Below, one piece after another: positions 1 through 11,215 of a stretch of 64,000 nucleotides of DNA. The stretch is taken from positions 47,093,678-47,157,677 of the forward strand of contig CM049307.1 in NCBI GenBank assembly GCA_026874595.1, written 5' to 3'. Within the stretch, counting starts at the first letter, position 1. Every line of letters starts with the position of its first letter. The translations under genes and the position numbers were made by a program. Below the pieces are notes generated by a model. That model worked only from the letters and a program-made list of their open reading frames with translations. It was not told the DNA's origin and made no database searches. The DNA is from Sipunculus nudus. Taxonomy: Eukaryota > Annelida > Sipuncula > Golfingiida > Sipunculidae.

Positions 1-22
1 ATATATATATATATATATATAT
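1..22. repeat. (AT)n microsatellite at window edge
   Basis: The window opens in a pure AT dinucleotide run that probably continues to the left. Further perfect (AT)n tracts lie at about 5407-5456, 10120-10150, 14743-14783 and 42982-43026. Confidence 0.95.
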
Positions 23-260
23 GCCATTTAACTTTTTAAAAAGAATTAAAAAAACGTGGAATTTATATAAATATATATATCTTTTAATCTATGTTTTCCG
101 TGTTTTCAAACCTTCCTTACCTTCAAGGGAAATATACTATAGGACTGACCATATAAATAGGTTACCACTTCATAATATGAATGCATAATGAAAGGTTTCT
201 GCAGTTCCAAAAGTCCTGTAAAGTCATTTAAAGATCTGGTTGTTTGAATTCCCCAAATTT

Positions 261-746
261 AAATAATTCACAGACGTTGGGTAATTCAAATGAAACACTG
301 ATGTATAATTTTTATTCTCACGAAAAAAAAATCTTATTTAAAAAGTTAACAATTTGTCTGCTCTGCCACGCGGACACTTTGTTTTTTTGGTCTTTCCACA
401 TTTTCTCCTTAATGAGATTTAGTTAAATTCAAAATACTTGTATACATGTATACATGTATACTGCAGATATTGGTGGAACGTTGCATTTTCCCCCTCACAA
501 GTTAAATAATTCACAGACGTTGGATAATTCAAATGAAACACTGATGTATAATTTTTGTTCTCACGAAAAAAAAATCTTATTTAAAAAGTTAACAATTTGT
601 CTGCTCTGCCACGCGGACACTTTGTTATTTTGGTCTTTCCACATTTTCTCCTTAATGAGATTTAGTTAAATTCAAAATACTTGTATACATGTTTACATGT
701 ATACTGCAGATATTAGTGGAACGTTGCATTTTCCCCCTCACAAGTT
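261..746. repeat. 243-bp tandem duplication
   Basis: Two adjacent copies, 261-503 and 504-746, differ at only a few positions. Each ends in a CCCCCTCACAAGTT block and contains a TATACATG-rich palindromic patch. Small open frames inside the copies are identical because of the duplication and show no protein-like features. The high identity suggests a recent duplication. No transposon ends were recognised. Confidence 0.9.
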
Positions 747-3226
747 CTAGATATGTATTTTATTGATATTGATGCGAGTCCTGACAGACCGACTGTATCT
801 GAGCACGACACACAAGGATCGCTTGGCTCCTTAATAAACCATTAGACTGTAAAAGCGTCATTGCATAGAATCATTTCACAATGTAACTATTCTCAAAGTC
901 ATATTTTCATACATTCCAGCATGGGTGCTTCAGCCATCAGTCGGGACAGTCTGGGTTCGCTGTGCCTCTAATCCAGGCTATTTCGGACCGCCGTGATACA
1001 CTGACATTGTCATATATTGCATAAACCCGTTTGGGTGAAGATACAGACAGCTGTCAATCACGTATGATTGAAACCGGACTTCCGGGGTAATCTCGCAGAA
1101 AATGAGACGTCATATTTTACCGGATGTCCGATCTGCCCAGACAGGGGCCTCAAAAGTGAAGCTACCTTGACATATAAGTTTTCCTGACGGTTTACATTGT
1201 ATAAACAAATAGTTAATTTTGTATACTGTATTTCGGATGGCTCAGACGCAGCCAGTCGGACGGATTGTTTTCATCCTTCAGATTGTTTCTCCATAATCAT
1301 TTTTTTTTTCACTTTTTATGAATAGATCGGTTCATGTTGTTTTTTTATATTACTCTTAACCATATTTAATACTAAACCAAATGAGACATTTCTTCTGGTG
1401 TATCTCGGTGCTGAATGGGCGAATACAGGATTTATGAAAAGTAGTGGTCCAACCCAGGAGGACTGATGTAAAAAAACCTAAAATAAGGTCCTCTGAACCC
1501 CCCCCCCCCCCCCGGTTCTCTTCTGTGCTCTACTTTATCTGAAAAAAAACAAGTATTTAAATTAAAATGGATGAACTTGAACTCGAAATACTTAACAGCC
1601 CAGCACGTGATATTCGTTGCTGAATGAAGCGTGTTAAAGAAAATTCCTTCACCAATAATTTTGTATTTTTATCACAGCTCGCCATTAATATCGGTTGCTA
1701 GGTTAGCTAGTTAGTTATATGAACTAAAATATTACTGATCAATAATTAATATAAGGTCGGAGAAGGAATCGTAACAATTTGGACTTAATATATACGTGAT
1801 ACCCTGAACGCATCTTGTAGGAGTTTGGGAATAATCGATAATTCATAGATGATACGTACGAAAAGGGGAAAAGAAACAAGTGTATTCAGCAACCCACCTA
1901 ATGCACTTTGTTATGACAATACACGTGGCTGCCAGTGCACGGGGGTTATCGATCTTATTTTAGTTTGATTTCGTTGAAAACAAAAACTCATCATGTTTTA
2001 TATGATTCAAAAGCCATGGCGTATTATATTTGTACAGGAAAGAAATTCCAATATGAGATAAGCGTTATCACTCACATAATACTTCAAATGGTTTTGTATA
2101 TGTTTAAACTTGATTATATACAGGTGTAACTTGCAGCATTGTCGTTGAGTCCAAACCATCCGAATCTGGGTGCAGGTCCGAGTCCGGACAACTCAAGTCC
2201 AAGCCTTTGAGTCCAAGTCCACTTTCTTTAAGTCCGTGTCATTAATAACCCAAGTCCAAGACCGAATTCAATACAATTTTCCTTATTCAAAGAAATTTAA
2301 AATAGAAAATTGAGATTATCGTACATATTTTAATTTTAGTTTACACTTGCTGTTTACTTGAATGTTTAATTACATTTAGTACCCGATGTAGAGCTTATGC
2401 CTGCTTTATATCGTCTTGTTTGTATTATTTTGTTTATAGTTCCCACATCCATCTAAATGGCTATACAGAATGTGAGAGAGAGAGAGAGAGAGAGCATTTA
2501 AGTCGGTTGGACTCGAGGTGCACTCGGCTTGATTTATCGAATCATTACCTCCAAGACGGGTCCAAAAAGAAATGTGGAATGGAGTCCGGACTCGTGTCCT
2601 ATATCACTGATAACGTGCTTAACGGCTGAATAATGTGTTCATTCGTATTTAATAACTGAGTCATCATGCTATCTTAAATCAGACGTTTTCAGGATTATTT
2701 GAGAAAAAATTACACACGCAAGCAGCCGAACAAAGTCGCATGGACATATGGGTAAAACTGACGAGCTGTGATCACGCGAGACTATCAGGTCGAGTAGCAT
2801 TAGAGGTGTATTATGCATCATTTATGTACTCGGACCGAGGACACCTTACCTGCTCTTAATTGATGTGCAGAAACATAAATGTGCCGGTACCAGGCTATCG
2901 CTCCTACATTAGTTGTTAAACAAAAGGTTTTAATTGCTCCTGTGCAACACCAGCTGTTCCGATCAAATGTCTAGCTGCATGATATCCGTAATAAATTCAG
3001 AATTTTTCCTAGTATACTCATACAGGCATATTAATTTAAACATTTTTCAAAGGGAACACAAGCAGAATTCCTTTAAATGATGTAGTTAATTTTCATGTAT
3101 TAGGAAACACGATAATTAATGCAGAAATTACACTAAAACATAACTCTTTAAATAGTGATAAAGGAACTTCTTTCTGTGAAAGAAATGTGCATTGTTTTGC
3201 TATGCACACTATAATTTTCAGCTGCA
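747..3226. other. No gene recognised; low-complexity patches
   Basis: I see no exon or RNA gene here. Contents: a somewhat GC-richer patch at about 770-1260 with ETS-like ACTTCCGG at 1079-1086, a C16 run at 1498-1513, a degenerate GAGTCCAAGTCC-type repeat at about 2140-2620 (a similar patch recurs near 28650-28720), and a (GA)n run near 2475-2494. Confidence 0.5.
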
Positions 3227-3600
3227 TACACTGTTAAAAGTTGCACGTAAAATAACGGTGCTTTGCACTGGCAGCAAAGTTGACAGTGCAATGCACCGTT
3301 ATTTTACGTGCAAAGAAATAACGCAGTGCGTTAAATAACGCCGCATTGCACCGTAATTTTACAGCGCTTTGGGACGTAAAAAAACGGTGCTTAGCCACGG
3401 GAAATAACGGGCATCTGTTATTTTACGGGACAATATGCCGTTATTATACAGTGCTAAGAGACGTGAATAAACAGTGTTTTCAACTGGAATCAGGGCATTG
3501 CACCGTTATTTCACGGTGCTTTGATATGTAGAATAACAAAACATTGTTACTTTATAATAAATAACAGTGCTTTGCACTTGGAGCTATACACTGTTACAGG
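3227..3600. repeat. Palindromic CGTTATTTTACG repeat cluster
   Basis: Two arms, 3241-3270 and 3284-3313, are inverted copies of each other matching at 29 of 30 positions, around a 13-bp spacer. The cluster begins TACACTGTTAAAA, and about six decayed copies of CGTTATTTTACGG follow to about 3600. A related end in inverted orientation sits at 11121-11152. It may be a foldback-type element or one end of a larger TIR element. No transposase was seen. Confidence 0.7.
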
Positions 3601-4640
3601 TTTCCATAATCTTTCTCAAAACGTTTCTGTCTTGTCACTCCGGACGAACCCTTTATTTATATCTGTGTACTTCAAATTTCTCATAACATGTTTTTTAGAG
3701 TTTACCAGTAAAAATTTTACGACGAAGTCAGACCTCCTTATGATGATAGAGTTGTAACTTTCTGTTTGACAGTCAAGTGTCCCGAAAATCAAATCAGAAT
3801 ATCCACAGAGGGAAATGCATCTTGGCTAATTTGGGAAATGGCATTAAAAATGCAAGCTCACACATAATATCACACCACTTCTTTATTGTATGAAATATTC
3901 AACAGATCATCAACATGTATAACACGTGTACCTAACGTATATAGTTATTCAGATTATACTGATCTTCCAAAAGGCATCATTAGGAAGCAAACATATTTAA
4001 ACATTTTGACCACACTGCATGGCAGTTAAATCGTCTCCAACTAAACATATAAAATTTGGCAATTAGTGCAATATTATTATGATTACTATTATGAATGCTG
4101 TGTATATCTCATTAAGGTTGCTGATCTTTTAAAAAATGGGACCCAAATCTATTTATGATGTATCTTTGAAAAATAGATAAAAGTGCTTCAATAAATTTAG
4201 TGTTGTAAATTAATGGTATCTTTAAAGTAAAAGATGGTCAGAACACAAATCAAACAACTGAATGGATTTAACTTATATGTCACCAAATCTTTCTACAGAA
4301 AAGGCATCTACTTTGTGTGAAGCTTCTGATAATGAATTCCAAAATAAAGGTCCTTGGTAAATAAATGATTTTTGCATCAATTAAATTCGAACTGGAGGGA
4401 GTTGAAGAGAATGCCTACACTGTAACAAGGGTGCAAATGTAAACGTTTTTCCATAAAAATAATAAGATAATTACCGGTACCTGATTTAATTAAGGTACTT
4501 AAACACAAGAATATTAAAAGTGAAATAGTCGTTAACTGATATTTCCTATATTGTTGATATATTATAGAGGAAAATGCAGCATTAAAACATTAAATCTGAC
4601 CAACCAGCTCTATTGACAGTGGGAGGGCAGTTAGAGGTGC
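3601..4640. other. AT-rich intergenic, nothing recognised
   Basis: No exon with splice signals, RNA gene or repeat unit was recognised in this stretch on either strand. Confidence 0.4.
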
Positions 4641-4646
4641 ATTCAA

Positions 4647-4850
4647 TTACCCCAAAATCAAGAAACCTGAAGGTCTTTTAAGTCCCTTGGGATACTCCAG
4701 GGTAAATATCCAAAATGACGCATAGCAAGCCTCCAGTGGAAGTAGAAATAACTTGCATGGGTTGACAGTTTCTGGCCATCCACCATATGTTACAGTGATG
4801 TTACAGTCCCAATCTTGAACATTCACAGGTGTTGGAGATCTCATTCCCTG
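4647..4850 (-). other. Candidate terminal exon of an unknown minus-strand transcript
   Basis: A good splice acceptor (pyrimidines, TGCAG) precedes about position 4850 on the minus strand. One frame stays open for nearly 200 bases. A second frame, in phase with the candidate exon at 5294-5379, reads GNEISNTCECSRLGL and then stops near 4806. No family was recognised. It may be coding, 3' UTR or spurious. Confidence 0.3.
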
Positions 4851-5293
4851 CATACAAAATAATAAACAGAAAAGAGAGATTGTAAATGTAAGAAACATGA
4901 GAGAAATATTCAAGAATATAGTTCAGTGCAATTATCCCTTTAATTTTTATATTTTTTTTAGATTTTTTTCAAAGTCTGACGCTCTATCAATTTACGTTAC
5001 AGAAAATAAACTTTTGTTCTTTCTTCACAAAATTTAAACAATAACTACAAAAATAGTTTTCTTATGGTCAATTGGAACCTTTAGAAGTGAAAATAATAAT
5101 ACATTATTATATCAAATATATCTTTACATTTACATTACAGACAATAACTGGCAAAGATTTTGTTCTTTCTCCACAAAAAATTAACAATTTCAACATTTTT
5201 CTTTATATATGTATTTACTTAAAAAAAGGTTAAAACTATCTTTAATACTTGCCGAATATATTATCACAAATATAATAGTTTTGAAAGAATTAC

Positions 5294-5379
5294 CTCTCCT
5301 CAATCTGCAATCCCATATTATCCTTGCATTCTCCAAACAGTGAAGGCAGTATCCTGTATATAGGAGCTTTGCTTCTGCA
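5294..5379 (-). other. Candidate internal exon of an unknown minus-strand transcript
   Basis: It is flanked on the minus strand by a TTTGCAG acceptor and a GTAATT donor. In the phase left by the candidate exon at 8660-8842 it reads through without a stop and includes YTGYCLHCLENARIIWDC, with a CxxC pair. Phase also carries into the next candidate exon. No family was recognised, so the protein reading is an inference. Confidence 0.35.
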
Positions 5380-5402
5380 AATACAAATACACAGACAATG
5401 CA

Positions 5403-5406
<4 letters not shown>

Positions 5407-5456
<50 letters not shown>
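5407..5456. repeat. (AT)n microsatellite
   Basis: A pure TA dinucleotide tract of about 50 bp just beyond the candidate exon at 5294-5379. Confidence 0.95.
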
Positions 5457-5459
<3 letters not shown>

Positions 5460-5797
5460 GTGATATGAATCAGTTTTAATATCATACTCAATGACTGAAA
5501 GTTGATCGATTAATAATCATTTTTTTTTTCATTTTATGTGCCATTTTATTAACATAAAATCTGTTGTATAGATAAATAAATATTGACAGAGTAAATTAAG
5601 CCTAGCATGTACATCACACTGAAAGGTCAAGACTATACTTGTTAATACTTATTCACTGCATAAGGATAACATTAATACTGTTTCCTGTTAAGTGCCCATC
5701 TTTCTAAAATCTATAAGAGAGTTAGAATATTTCATTGGAATAAAGAGACTTCTTTTGAATGTGCATACCTGATCGTATATGAAAGGGTTATGGAAAA

Positions 5798-8391
5798 CAA
5801 GGGACCTATGGGTCACGACGCTCAGCTGTTATATATGATAAAAAAATATTATTTAGAAATGAGGCACATGCTGGTTTTGTGTGGTAATAAATATAAGCTG
5901 TATTATGAGTTGTTGTTGTTTAGCTTATGTATGATTTTGAAAGTACCTTTGGAGACAGGGAAGAGGATTGATTTCATTTATTTTATTAACAAATGGAGTA
6001 CTACTGTCACACAGATTTTGACTTGGCCATATAACTTATAAGCAGAACATATAAAATAAGAGTTTAACTATTTATTAAAAAAATTACAAATATTGTCCCA
6101 AATATAATTTTATTAAAAATAATAAGAGAATCATATGATTTTTTAAAATGAAATATAACTGATATGATTATTAAAATAATATTAAAGAATATATTCATGA
6201 ATGCATTCATGAATACATTTTGAAAGTATTTGCACGAGTATTCATATACTTTCATTTTTACCTGAATTCCCATTCTTTATGCAAGAAATTTTATAATGGA
6301 GTACATAATCATATTCGTATTTAAATACAATTACAAAGTATTTGCACCATGTCTGGTATTTATTCAGTTTTCACCAAACAAAGATGTTGAGAATCCAGAA
6401 TATACAAAATTCACACATTTAAATAATGATCATAAGTACCTGGTTTTATGGCCTTTATTTATATTAAAAAATAACTGTAAAAATTCATTTTGGACTAATT
6501 TCACATCAATGTACACACTAGACACAGTAGGAATCTAGATTAATATTATCAACTGCATCTTTGTCTATCATTAATTTCCTTCATATAATCCCTAATGATT
6601 AGTAATGAATAATATGATTTACTTCTTTATCATTAAAATTGAACTTAAAAATGCCATAGGTGACTGCATGGTGTTATTTGGAATATGTGACATTCTACCC
6701 ATCGATACAAGATTCTTATATCATCAGTAACTGCAAGTTAATTTCCTGTTATTATAAACTAACAAATTCCTTTTCTATTTTTCTTTAATTTGTTATTAAA
6801 AACCAATAAAAATTTATTAATTTATTGTTTATTGTTATGTTGTTGGTTAAAACTACTAGATGAGTTGGGTTGGACACCTGGATCAACTGTGGCTGGCCAT
6901 AAGCTGCCTGGATTCTCGCCTCAAGCGTGCATAATTTGATGAAAGGTCAACAAGGTCAACAAAGTGGTGACTCAAGAGGGGCTGGAGAGAGCCAAAGTCT
7001 GACAGGGTCTCATAAAAAACATTAATAAAAGCTACAATATTTGGCCAATTTCCTTCAGCTTTCTAAACTAAAAAGCTGAAATCCTTATATGTGCATGATA
7101 TGAAAATTATATCAACAGTGCTGACGGGAAACAAACGTGCCATGGTCACAGTTGGGCAAAATTTAAGGTACTAATTTTATATTTATGCTAATAACTTATA
7201 AAATTTGAAAAATTCAGAACTAATTTTGGGTATTCAATTGAATCTTGATTAAATAATGTTACATCCCTGACAAAAAAATCTCTAGCTTCAGCAATGCCCT
7301 TGTTAAGGGAGTAAATATATTTCTTGATTTTTTACAAAGTGCATTATGTTTGGGCCCATAACTTAAAATAATTACGCAATACTGACATCATTCTGGCATG
7401 TGCATAGAGAATGAAAAATATGTATATTATTTATGATCAAAGTCAGATCAGTGGTTTTGATATTAGGCAGTCTTGAAGTGTAACAATGGGTTTTTAATGG
7501 AAAAATGAAGTTTTTCATTAATATCTCGAAGGTATTAAGTCCTAGTGACCAAATTCTTGGCATTGTAGGGGAATTTGGAGACATCTAACTGTATGCAGAA
7601 TTTAAGGAACTTAGAGCTGAAGCTGGGGAGCTGAGCTCTTGCAAACTGCATAACACTAGCTTGATGTAAACAATATGTTACATGGTGCTTGAAAACTTGA
7701 TTAAAATTTACAGTTTTTGATCAACTGGTTTCAAATTTTTGGTGTTAACAGTTGAAATGCTAACAAAAACATGCTGTGAAAATTAAATCCACAGTACTTA
7801 CAGTAAAAAAAAGTGCCATGGTCAAAGTTGGGCAAAATTTAAGGTACCAATTTTTTATTTTTATTGATATTTTATAAAATTTAAAAGAATTAAATCTAAT
7901 TTTGGGTATACAATTTAATTTTGATTAATTAAAGTTATATTACTGGAAAAAAGGTCCATAGCTTTAACGTTTTTTGTGTTAAGTGATCAAATATCTTTCC
8001 TGATTTTTTACAAAATGCATTATGTTTTGGCCCATAACTTTTTTAAATTAAATAATACAGACATAATTTCTGGCATGTACATAGGAACTATATAGAGAAA
8101 TATTTATGGTAAATATGAGGAAAAACAGATGAGTGGTTTTGATATAAGGCAGTCCTTAAGTGTGAAAATAGGTTTTTAATAAAAAATTGAGGTTTTTCCT
8201 TAATTTCTCAAAGGAACGAAGTTGCAAAGACCCAGTTTTCGGCTTGGTAGGAGATCTTGGGGACATCTAACATTATGCCGAATTTTGGATTCCTAGGTCT
8301 TACGGTTTCAAAATGTGCCACATCTACGGACGGACAACGTACAATGGACCACGACTATAGCTCAGATGACTTATAGTCAGCTAAGCTAAAA
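5798..8391 (+). mobile_element. Family A element, copy 1 (non-autonomous, shared termini)
   Basis: This AT-rich element of about 2.59 kb begins with CAAGGGACC, an imperfect palindrome GACCTATGGGTC at 5803-5814 and CACGACGCTCAGCTG. It ends with GACTATAGCTCAGATGACTT followed by the inverted arm AGTCAGCTAAGCTAAAAA. It is almost identical to copy 2 (34805-37426), implying recent spread. The interior has no protein-like frame. It holds two similar halves, each with TGCCATGGTCA and TTGGGCAAAATTTAAGGTAC motifs, so it may have arisen by internal duplication. The superfamily is unassigned. Confidence 0.8.
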
Positions 8392-8659
8392 ATAGCCAAT
8401 AATCAGCAGGTTTGACGAATGACACTGTAAGGTAAGAGATGGTCAGGTTAGCGTGGCTCAGCTCCATCAAGCAGCAAGCCAAAAAGTTTATTAGAATAAA
8501 AATGAATGGAGAGAATGAGAAACAGGCAGGCGAATTTAGGTCAGCATCACTGCTAATGTTCAATATGTAAGATACTTGTTTCACAGATTATTAAACTCAT
8601 CAGCTTATTCAAATTGCCATGGACTTTACAAAAGAAAATATGATAAAATTCAAACTTAC

Positions 8660-8842
8660 CTTGGTGTACCTTTTCTGCAATGTTCTCTGCTAGGAATTTA
8701 CCCTGCAACTGCTTGCCAGTGTAGTTGTGCACCTTGCACATCTTGCATTTGTACTTTGTTCACAGCTCTAAGTTTGGTAAGGTGTGGAACATTTACGTCA
8801 TCTTTCCTCTAATCATTGATGCATGTATGGCTCTCTGAACAC
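8660..8842 (-). other. Candidate exon of an unknown minus-strand transcript
   Basis: The acceptor is TTCTACTTGTGCAG at the right edge and the donor is CAAG followed by GTAAGT at 8659. In the phase following the candidate exon at 9654-9746, the frame reads VFREPYMHQ and stops. A different frame lower in the exon reads YKCKMCKVHNYTGKQLQGKF and on to the donor, a cysteine-pair pattern like a zinc-binding knuckle, but stops lie upstream in that frame. The two readings conflict, so coding status is unresolved. Confidence 0.35.
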
Positions 8843-9362
8843 CTGCACAAGTAGAACAAATTCTAGGAGTATATAAAAACAGAACTGATAAACATGTAAC
8901 CAACGAAAGAGAATCTCAGCACCAGGCATATTTATAATATTTACAAAGTAAGTGCAGGTATATAAATTAATAAACAAAAGTGCTATATTGCATATAAAAA
9001 TGGTAAATATTGGTTCAACAAATGTTTTTAATCAGTGTATAAACAGAAAGGTGCAAAAACAGCATCACATGTGTACGAGGATTTATAAATAGGAAGCAAT
9101 ATATATGCAGTACAGCCTTTATATTACAAAATGATGTAACATTTGTAATTGCATTTACATATACAAGCTATTATAATATAACAAGGGCTACAGGCATAAT
9201 GCAAACCTGCGTAATCTTTCCGGGTTCCCTGATGATTAACTTGACTATTATTTGAAAAGTTATTATTTTTTAAGGTGTGACAAGTACATGTATAAAGCAT
9301 GTTCTACCAATTTTGAATCTTAGTACAAGTATAAATGCGCTCAGTCTGATGCATACTGATGG

Positions 9363-9622
9363 ATGAGATGTGGTATACCCCATTACAATGGCCTATATGT
9401 GAGTGAGGGGGTGTCAAAAACCCCATCCAACCCACATTATGAATGGAAATTGCAACCCTGTACAACAGAGTTGGGGGGGGGGGGGGTCTCTGGAAAATTT
9501 CCAGCTATGTTTTCCAACAAAAGTTCAATACCAACTTTAGTACTGGTATCAGTGAACGACAGTGACAGAGGTGGTGTCTACCCTGTAGCTCAAATGACTT
9601 ACAGTCAGGTGAGCTAAAAAGG
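9363..9622 (+). repeat. 3' end of a shared-terminus element
   Basis: The stretch ends with TGTAGCTCAAATGACTTACA and GTCAGGTGAGCTAAAAAG, the same 3' module as family A and B elements. A G14 run lies at 9473-9486. No clear 5' end was found, so this copy is truncated or diverged. Confidence 0.6.
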
Positions 9623-9653
9623 CAGTATATTATTATGTGATGTTTAAACTTAC

Positions 9654-9746
9654 ATAATTCCTATTCTTAAGAAATAGGAAAGTTGCCATGATGGTATCCA
9701 AATCTTTTTTCAATTTGCCACACTGATGGAAATGCTTGACCATTTT
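9654..9746 (-). other. Candidate coding exon (start ATG) of an unknown minus-strand gene
   Basis: On the minus strand this 93-bp interval has a TTTTCAG acceptor and a GTAAGT donor. It is open in one frame from its third base group: an AAAATGG start context followed by MVKHFHQCGKLKKDLDTIMA and ten more residues, ending in phase 0. If spliced to 8660-8842 the product would be about 39 residues. No family was recognised. The CpG-rich patch at 10.85-11.1 kb could supply a 5' UTR exon. It could also be a long non-coding RNA exon. Confidence 0.4.
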
Positions 9747-10113
9747 CTGAAAACATAAACAGTATTTGGCTGTGCCTTAGCAGCCTTAATTTTTAGGCTC
9801 TCTCCCTCTCTCTCTCTCTCTTAAAAAGACTGGCTAAAATGTTAGCACTTTGGCCAGCATGGTATGTTTTTTTCTTCTAAAACATGTTAAGAAATTTAGG
9901 AAATTGTCTCAAAGCTGTTAATTATTTGTTTGGTCTGTGTTTACTCTGTTTAAGCATCTGTTAAAAATATTAAAAAAAATAAAGGGACTTTGATATCTTA
10001 ATTTCTCTGGTTGACATGTAAGTGGGAAACATTATTCAAGGCCTCATTTAAAATCTAGTAAATAAATAATTCAAAACTGTTTTCAGTGGTGCCTTTACCA
10101 ATATTTCACCTTT

Positions 10114-10119
<6 letters not shown>

Positions 10120-10150
<31 letters not shown>
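10120..10150. repeat. (AT)n microsatellite
   Basis: A pure AT tract followed by a GT-rich run and a G12 run at 10221-10232. Confidence 0.95.
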
Positions 10151-10152
<2 letters not shown>

Positions 10153-10302
10153 CATGTATATTTATACCATTCATGCATGATATATACCCAGACATGGCCA
10201 GGTGTGTGTGTTTGTGGGTCGGGGGGGGGGGGTTGCTTCCTTTTTCCTAATTGGCAATTCCCTGAAACTAAAAAAGACTTAATCATTAATGATAAACATT
10301 GG

Positions 10303-10390
10303 CATCAATGCAGGGAATGGGGGTTATATATCCCCCCCCCCCACTTTTTAACAAGGGGGGATTGGTCAATGTAATCATCCCCAACACTGA
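10303..10390 (+). repeat. Short dispersed repeat around a C/G run, copy 1
   Basis: The unit contains a C11 run, ACTTTTTAACAAGGGGGGAT and a segment ending ATTGGTCAATGTAATCATCC. A diverged inverted counterpart lies at about 43155-43245, where the order of modules is exactly reversed. Complementary C and G runs inside each copy could fold back on themselves. The source element is unknown. Confidence 0.6.
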
Positions 10391-10849
10391 TATTGAGCAA
10401 GTAACAATTACTTTTATATACTGGACATGTAATATATTAATAATTAGAAAACTTGACTTTGTTTCCATTTCTGAGTTAACTGAAATATAAGGTTATCTAA
10501 TAATCTAAACATGGTTTAGAGTTGACATTTAATGGAAACTTAAAACCTGCACTTAATTAATATATAATATAAACATCACACAAATATCACACATTATAAA
10601 ATGTGTATATATATAATATATATACACATATATAGCTTACATAATATATTATATTTCCAACTCAATCACTCTTCTACCTCTGCCAGTGACAATCGCCCCC
10701 CATCCCCAAACACTGAGGGAACACATGAACGAGACTAGCCTCGTACCACTATACCATTACCAACGTACACTATTACACAGTATTAAAATAATAACTAACA
10801 CAGTATACAGATTTATGGCTACATATTAAAGAAGAACATTTTACCAATA

Positions 10850-11115
10850 AAGATGCTGGGTAACTTCTGTGACTTTCAGCAGCCAGCGGACGGACAAAAA
10901 TGGCTTCTCTTCCCGCCGTGGAGTCAAAAGATCCAGGATGTTGACGTCATGAGTGGCCCCGCTGATCACATGACGCGCGGTTTATTTCATCTGTACCGTC
11001 TGCTTTACACACGTGTCACACCATTTTCACAGACGCTCATCATTTGACGTTGCATTTGCGCGTTATTCAACGCACAAGAGCGTCTACATTGCAAAGCGGC
11101 GTAAATTTACAGTCT
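10850..11115 (-). promoter_or_regulatory. CpG-rich candidate promoter with CRE and E2F-like site
   Basis: This stretch is clearly richer in CpG than its surroundings. It contains a perfect CRE palindrome TGACGTCA at 10942-10949, TTCCCGCC (E2F-like) near 10911, and AAAATGGC (YY1-like) near 10898. On the minus strand a GTAAAA donor near 10852 could join a 5' UTR exon to 9654-9746. Transcription direction is inferred; a short plus-strand ATG frame (MASLPAVESKDPGC) is also present. Confidence 0.4.
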
Positions 11116-11120
11116 TATGC

Positions 11121-11152
11121 GCCGTTATTTTACGGCAATTTTTAACAGTGTA
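11121..11152 (-). repeat. Terminal-like sequence, inverted relative to 3227
   Basis: Read on the minus strand it starts TACACTGTTAAAAATTGCCG and continues with TAAAATAACGGC, matching the start of the 3227 cluster over most of 32 positions. Both ends put TA outside CACTGTTAAAA. It is either the far end of a 7.9-kb TIR element or an independent short element. Confidence 0.5.
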
Positions 11153-11215
11153 CGTTAAACATCACAATTTGGGCCCCATGTTCCACAATTTCACAAATAA
11201 ATGGTACTTCACATG

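Noticed and set aside
6064-6273. AT-rich frame [18 protein letters not shown]..., repeated near 35066 and 37757
   Set aside because: It lies inside the non-autonomous family A repeat, is rich in AT-coded residues and is not maintained in copy 3.
8351-8391. Calling the hairpin-ended elements Helitrons
   Set aside because: CTAA after a hairpin is suggestive, but the hairpin abuts the end rather than lying upstream, no TC start is clear, and no Rep-helicase was seen.
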